In this document: one piece after another, positions 60,451 through 64,000 of the stretch
Layout: the number at the start of each line of letters is the position of its first letter
How positions within the stretch are numbered: the first letter of the stretch is position 1
NCBI RefSeq assembly: GCF_002078875.1
Contig: NC_034411.1
Location: 6,751,986 to 6,815,985 of the forward strand
Source of the DNA: Numida meleagris
Taxonomy: Eukaryota > Chordata > Aves > Galliformes > Numididae
Length of the DNA: 64,000 bases
Direction: 5' to 3'
The notes under the pieces: generated by a model
Told to the model about the DNA's origin: nothing
Seen by the model: the letters and a program-made list of their open reading frames with translations, nothing else
The model's database searches: none
Program-made: the position numbers and the translations under genes

Positions 60451-62246
60451 TCATGCTAAGGGGCCAGCAACATTGGACACATTGGAAAATATAAGTTGAC
60501 TCAAAAAGGAAGCAGACAAGATCATTTGGACCTGTTTGCAGGTGATTACTAAATGCAATCATCAGGCCGTAACTTCAGAGCGACTAAACTTGTGTTTTCC
60601 AAAGCTGAATACCAAGATTTTTCTGTGTGTGCATTGCATCCTTTACTCAAGCTCTGTCAGACAGGGAAAAAGGGCCTTTTGGACAGATCTCACCTGACCA
60701 CATGGGAGTCTTCTAATTATTGACCTTATTTCCTCAGCTCCCAACAGTGGCATTGGGAACGTATCCCTTCTCTCCATCTTTCTATGCCCTGGCTGTTTTT
60801 TGCCTTTGCCCCAGGGCGAGGACCCTGGGTTAAACCCATGGTCTGAAAATTATCTGGACTCAGAAGCCCTCTGAGTCACCTTAAAGTGCATGCTGAGCAT
60901 GCCCACCACACTTGTGGCCAGGCAGTGTATGCTAACTTGGTGCTTCATGGAGACAAGCTCACTCCCAAAAGTCAGCCAAAAGTTGGCCATCAATCAGGCA
61001 GGTGTGTAGCCTGCTCTCTTCTGAAACGGGCAGCTTCTACTTAGAAAAGTTGTAGCTCCTAAAACTCTGCAGTAAAGCAAAGGTGCCTGTAGCATGGGAA
61101 AAGGAAAATACCCAGCAGGCTGCTCCTGAACTGGGACCCTGAGTCTGTGACATCTGCAACGTGCTTAAAGCCCCAGTGAGGTGAATATGGCTTTGGGGGA
61201 AAAGTGAATTACACCAAAGCAATCAGCAGCATAGCTTCTTCAAGAAGTTGTTAAACTGCTGGAGAATTTATCATGGATGTTTTGATATCTGTTGACTTTA
61301 TTAAAGGCCTTGGAGATGTGGGACGATGTGAGGATCTCAGCTTCTGTGTGAATCAAACGAGCACATGGTCAGAAAGGATGCTGCCTCCCTGGGGAGAAGA
61401 CTATGAAAATACAACTCGTTCCATTATGACTTCTTGTTGTGAAAGCTCTACTTGCCTAGGTTCCCATTTAGGATAGACATTTCCAGACTCCTTTGTGCCA
61501 CCTTTTATATCTGTGTTGGCTTTTCCACCCCCATTAGCCCAAAGCAGATGGACAAGATGTCCAGTTTTCTGGTGTATGAGTAGGTGGTTGAGTAGAAACC
61601 CAGTTCAGGCTTCCAGAGAGCCTGTCTCTGATGGCAGTTGTGAAGAGCTTCATGTGCCTCACTGGAATAATTATATTGCTTTTTAATCCACTGATAATTT
61701 CTGGGGGCCTGAATGATGAGTGTTCAGCACTGGCATTTGGCACAGCTACATCCCCTTATTTTTATTTTAATTACACATAAGTCAAAAATAGTCTTGTTTT
61801 TATTTTAAAGGACAACGAAAAGGGAACATAAATTCCCTTAATGCGCGATTTTCAGAGAGGTTTCATTTCAGTTTTCAGTTCATTTTGTAAATTGTATTTA
61901 CAGTAGAAGTGCTGGTGCTGGACATTATAGCCAAAAGCATACTGGTTTCAGCGATGGGGAGATAAGCCTCTTCTGGGACTGCTTTCAGTACCAAGAATCA
62001 TCTGTGTCAACAAAACAATCCTCAAATATGTGAAGTACCGCAGCAAAGAGGAAAGGTGTAATCAGTTCTCCACGCCTCTTGCAGATAGGACAAGAGGTAA
62101 TGGGCTTCAACTGCAGTGAGAAAGATTCAGGCTATCGCCTTCCTGTGATAAGGTCAGTGATGCACTGCACAACACTGCCCGGGGAGATGGCAGCGTCCCC
62201 AGCAATGAAGGCCTTACAAGCCGAAGATGACGTCTGTCAGGAGTGA

Positions 62247-62271
62247 CACAGGCAGAGTGACTCTGCCTGTG
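62247..62271. repeat. 12-bp palindrome with single-base centre
   Basis: CACAGGCAGAGT (62247-62258), G, then the exact reverse complement ACTCTGCCTGTG (62260-62271). It lies about 100 bases upstream of the CR1 tail and is not an obvious part of it. Confidence 0.8.
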
Positions 62272-62370
62272 GGCCAAGGAGGGGATTTTTCAGGTGATGA
62301 TGCCAGGGGGATGTGACGTGGAGCAACTGGAGTGTCATGTCTGTTGCTGGTGGCCATCTCCAGAGATGGG

Positions 62371-62510
62371 CTGCACAAGGAAGTGCTGGACTCACCGTTC
62401 CTGGAGGTGTTCATAAACATTTAGATGTTGTACTAGGGGACATAGTTTAGTGGGGAAATATTGGTGGTAGGTGGACGGTTGGACTGGGTGATCTCGGATG
62501 TTCACAGTGA
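62371..62510 (+). mobile_element. CR1 LINE 3' tail, bird-type
   Basis: GCTGCACAAGGAAGTGCTGG, ACTCACCGTTCCTGGAGGTG, TTTAGATGTTGTACTAGGGG, ACATAGTTTAGTGGGGAAAT, ATTGGTGGTAGGTGGACGGT and TGGACTGGGTGATCTCGG run in order along the 3' UTR of avian CR1 subfamilies. The final terminal repeats (tccaaccttaatgattctatg) are missing or diverged after 62505, so the 3' end is damaged. Among the CR1 pieces here it is the closest to my recollection of a bird consensus and so probably the youngest. It is the main support for placing the window in a bird. It is 5'-truncated and non-coding. Confidence 0.85.
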
Positions 62511-62514
62511 TCCC

Positions 62515-63955
62515 CCACTGTGCAGCTGGGCTCACTCTGAAGATGCACAAATGAGTCAGGAGGAAATATGAATGTCACAAACACTACCTAGAAGTGGAAC
62601 AAATGGACAAACAAACAAAAAGGACAATTGGGCCTGAATCTTGCAATGAAACTTCTCTCTGTTTTTCTGGTGAAGTCATGGAGTACGTTTCCATACCGCG
62701 TTCTGCTTGGCCATAGATATCCCTGAGTGAAAAATGTGAGAGTTTGAAGTGTTCTATTTGTGCTGTTCATCTGAACAGTAAGGCTGCCAAAACCTAGTGG
62801 AGTGGCAACAGGGATGGGTGGGGGAAGAAATGCTGCGGCGGGATAAAGGACACTGCCGTATGAGGAGCCTTTAGAGGGCAGTAGGTGTCCTTGGAGGGGA
62901 GAAAGTCAAAAAGGAGAGTGTGGTGGGTGAGGGAAGGGGCAGGGTGTGCCAGGAGGAGCTGCAGGGAAATGCCACCAGATTCTGACCAGGGAGGTGGACA
63001 AACTTCCAGACCGTGCTAAACTTCTCAGGCTGGTTTCTACCTGACTGGTTTCTAATAATCCCCATGTGGCCTGGGATTGTTTGCTGATAAGTATGGGTGA
63101 ATAGGAGGTGTACAGTAAATAGGTTTTGCTTGGCCCCTGCCCAGTTGCTAATGGGAATTTGGTGTTATCTGTGCTTTAAAGTCGGGATGGCGTGATCCAT
63201 GGTTTGGTATAAAAGTAAGGAATCAATAAAACAAACAAAACCTGAAAACCTTGAAACAGTACCGTGCACTTTCATGCGCCATTAAATGGCCCCTCCCCTG
63301 GGAAAGGGACAGACTCTCGGTCCCACTATTTCTCTGTTGTGCATCTCTGTTGTGTGTGCGCTGTGTAAGCACAGTGCATAGGGAGCTCGAACACAGACCA
63401 AGAACCTGCTTTGCAAGTGCTGCAAAACAATGGGGTGATGTGATCTGGGTTCCCATTGCCTGGAAGGCTGGAGGCAGGAGGTGGGAAGGGGCACAGCTCG
63501 GCTGCATTCCCCTCCAAACTCACTAAGGGTGAGGGACCCTTGGTGTCCTCTGCTTCATGCAGACAGGCTTACAATCAGTCAGAGATTTTGCATAATACTA
63601 GATAACGGGTTAAGGTATGCCCTACCCTATCCAAAGGTACTTTGATGCCATCATTTATTAAGCATTTATTGTACTATAACTATAATGCATTCCAGTTCTG
63701 TTTTTAGCTTCTTGCGGTAAGATCGCCCTTACTATAATGACCCGACAACACAGAATAGCGTGGTGCTGCACATAAAGGTTTGCCTTGCCAGCGGGTCCTT
63801 GTTAGTTGGTTCGAGCTAAAAACCATGGGAGAAATGTGAAGTGAGAGGGCATACAAATCTAAAACCAGGATCTAACACGCTGTAGCTGCTTTGCTAGCTT
63901 ATCCTTGGGTCTCTGCTTCCCAAGCCTGTTCCATATAATTACTGCATTACATTTT
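62515..63955. other. non-coding, no gene supported
   Basis: G-rich, purine-rich part at 62800-62960. Overlapping frames at 63223-63526 on both strands have no homology. A TATA-like TATAAAAG (63210-63217) is followed by no recognisable transcript. Confidence 0.45.
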
Positions 63956-63959
63956 TAAT

Positions 63960-63982
63960 TATGTTTGTTTTCCTCCTTGCAG
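63960..63982 (+). other. possible 3' splice site at the window edge
   Basis: TTTTTAATTATG (branch-point-like TTAAT) precedes TTTGTTTTCCTCCTTGCAG, a long pyrimidine run ending in CAG at 63982. An exon could begin at 63983 with TGCCCATTTCTTACATTT, which has an open frame in at least one phase (PISYI) over the 18 visible bases. Such sites also occur often by chance, and nothing else in the window supports a gene on this strand. Confidence 0.25.
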
Positions 63983-64000
63983 TGCCCATTTCTTACATTT

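Larger units (their letters stand above)
59295..62240. other. non-coding, no gene supported
   Basis: An open frame at 59579-59953 (+) starts at TTG and has no homology. Otherwise unique sequence with the AT microsatellite and hairpin listed separately. Confidence 0.5.

Noticed and set aside
63205..63235. TATAAAAG resembling a TATA box
   Set aside because: No downstream gene, initiator or CpG context. Likely chance in A+T-rich DNA.
63800..63825. GGTTCGAGCT, resembling a tRNA B box
   Set aside because: No cloverleaf can be folded from the flanks.

Overview
The window looks like vertebrate, most probably avian, non-coding DNA: either a gene desert or the inside of a very large intron. Three things point to a bird or close sauropsid. 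CR1 LINE remnants of several ages are the main interspersed repeats, and one of them (about 62371-62510) carries the 3' tail wording familiar from bird CR1. Old MIR-type SINE cores survive at two places. The base composition is A+T-rich with CpG strongly depleted. There are no bacterial-style gene arrays. No reading frame has recognisable homology to a cellular protein. The longest open frames are short, overlap on both strands and mostly begin at non-ATG codons, as expected by chance. No cellular protein-coding gene, rRNA or tRNA gene could be supported.

Layout. Positions 1-26590 are mostly unique sequence with simple repeats, one MIR core (about 17878) and several perfect short inverted repeats. 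From 26590 to 28180 lie two decayed LINE pieces of different clades: a CR1 endonuclease fragment on the + strand, apparently joined to an RT FADD-like box, and an L1/Tx1-like RT motif on the - strand. A CR1 3' end on the - strand sits at 39185. A second L1/Tx1-like RT fragment, on the + strand, sits at 41325-41600. The longest repeat is an old CR1/L3-like copy of about 850 bp on the - strand at 48421-49270. A second MIR core is at about 57585, and the bird-type CR1 tail is at 62371.

Between the repeats are long unique blocks with clusters of homeodomain-type TAATTA cores, forkhead-type GTAAATA and similar sites. Examples are 14990-15720, 35300-35730, 43660-44420, 54360-55250 and 58980-59290. 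They have the texture of conserved non-coding or enhancer sequence near developmental genes. This is inference from composition and motifs; conservation cannot be tested here. A G+C- and CpG-richer patch at 45990-46620 stands out from its A+T-rich surroundings. The last 41 bases look like a good 3' splice site (TTTGTTTTCCTCCTTGCAG), so an exon could begin at 63983.

No previously undescribed system is evident. The most unusual items are the two L1/Tx1-like RT fragments, because that clade is scarce in bird genomes, and the perfect 15-bp hairpin at 7808-7843.
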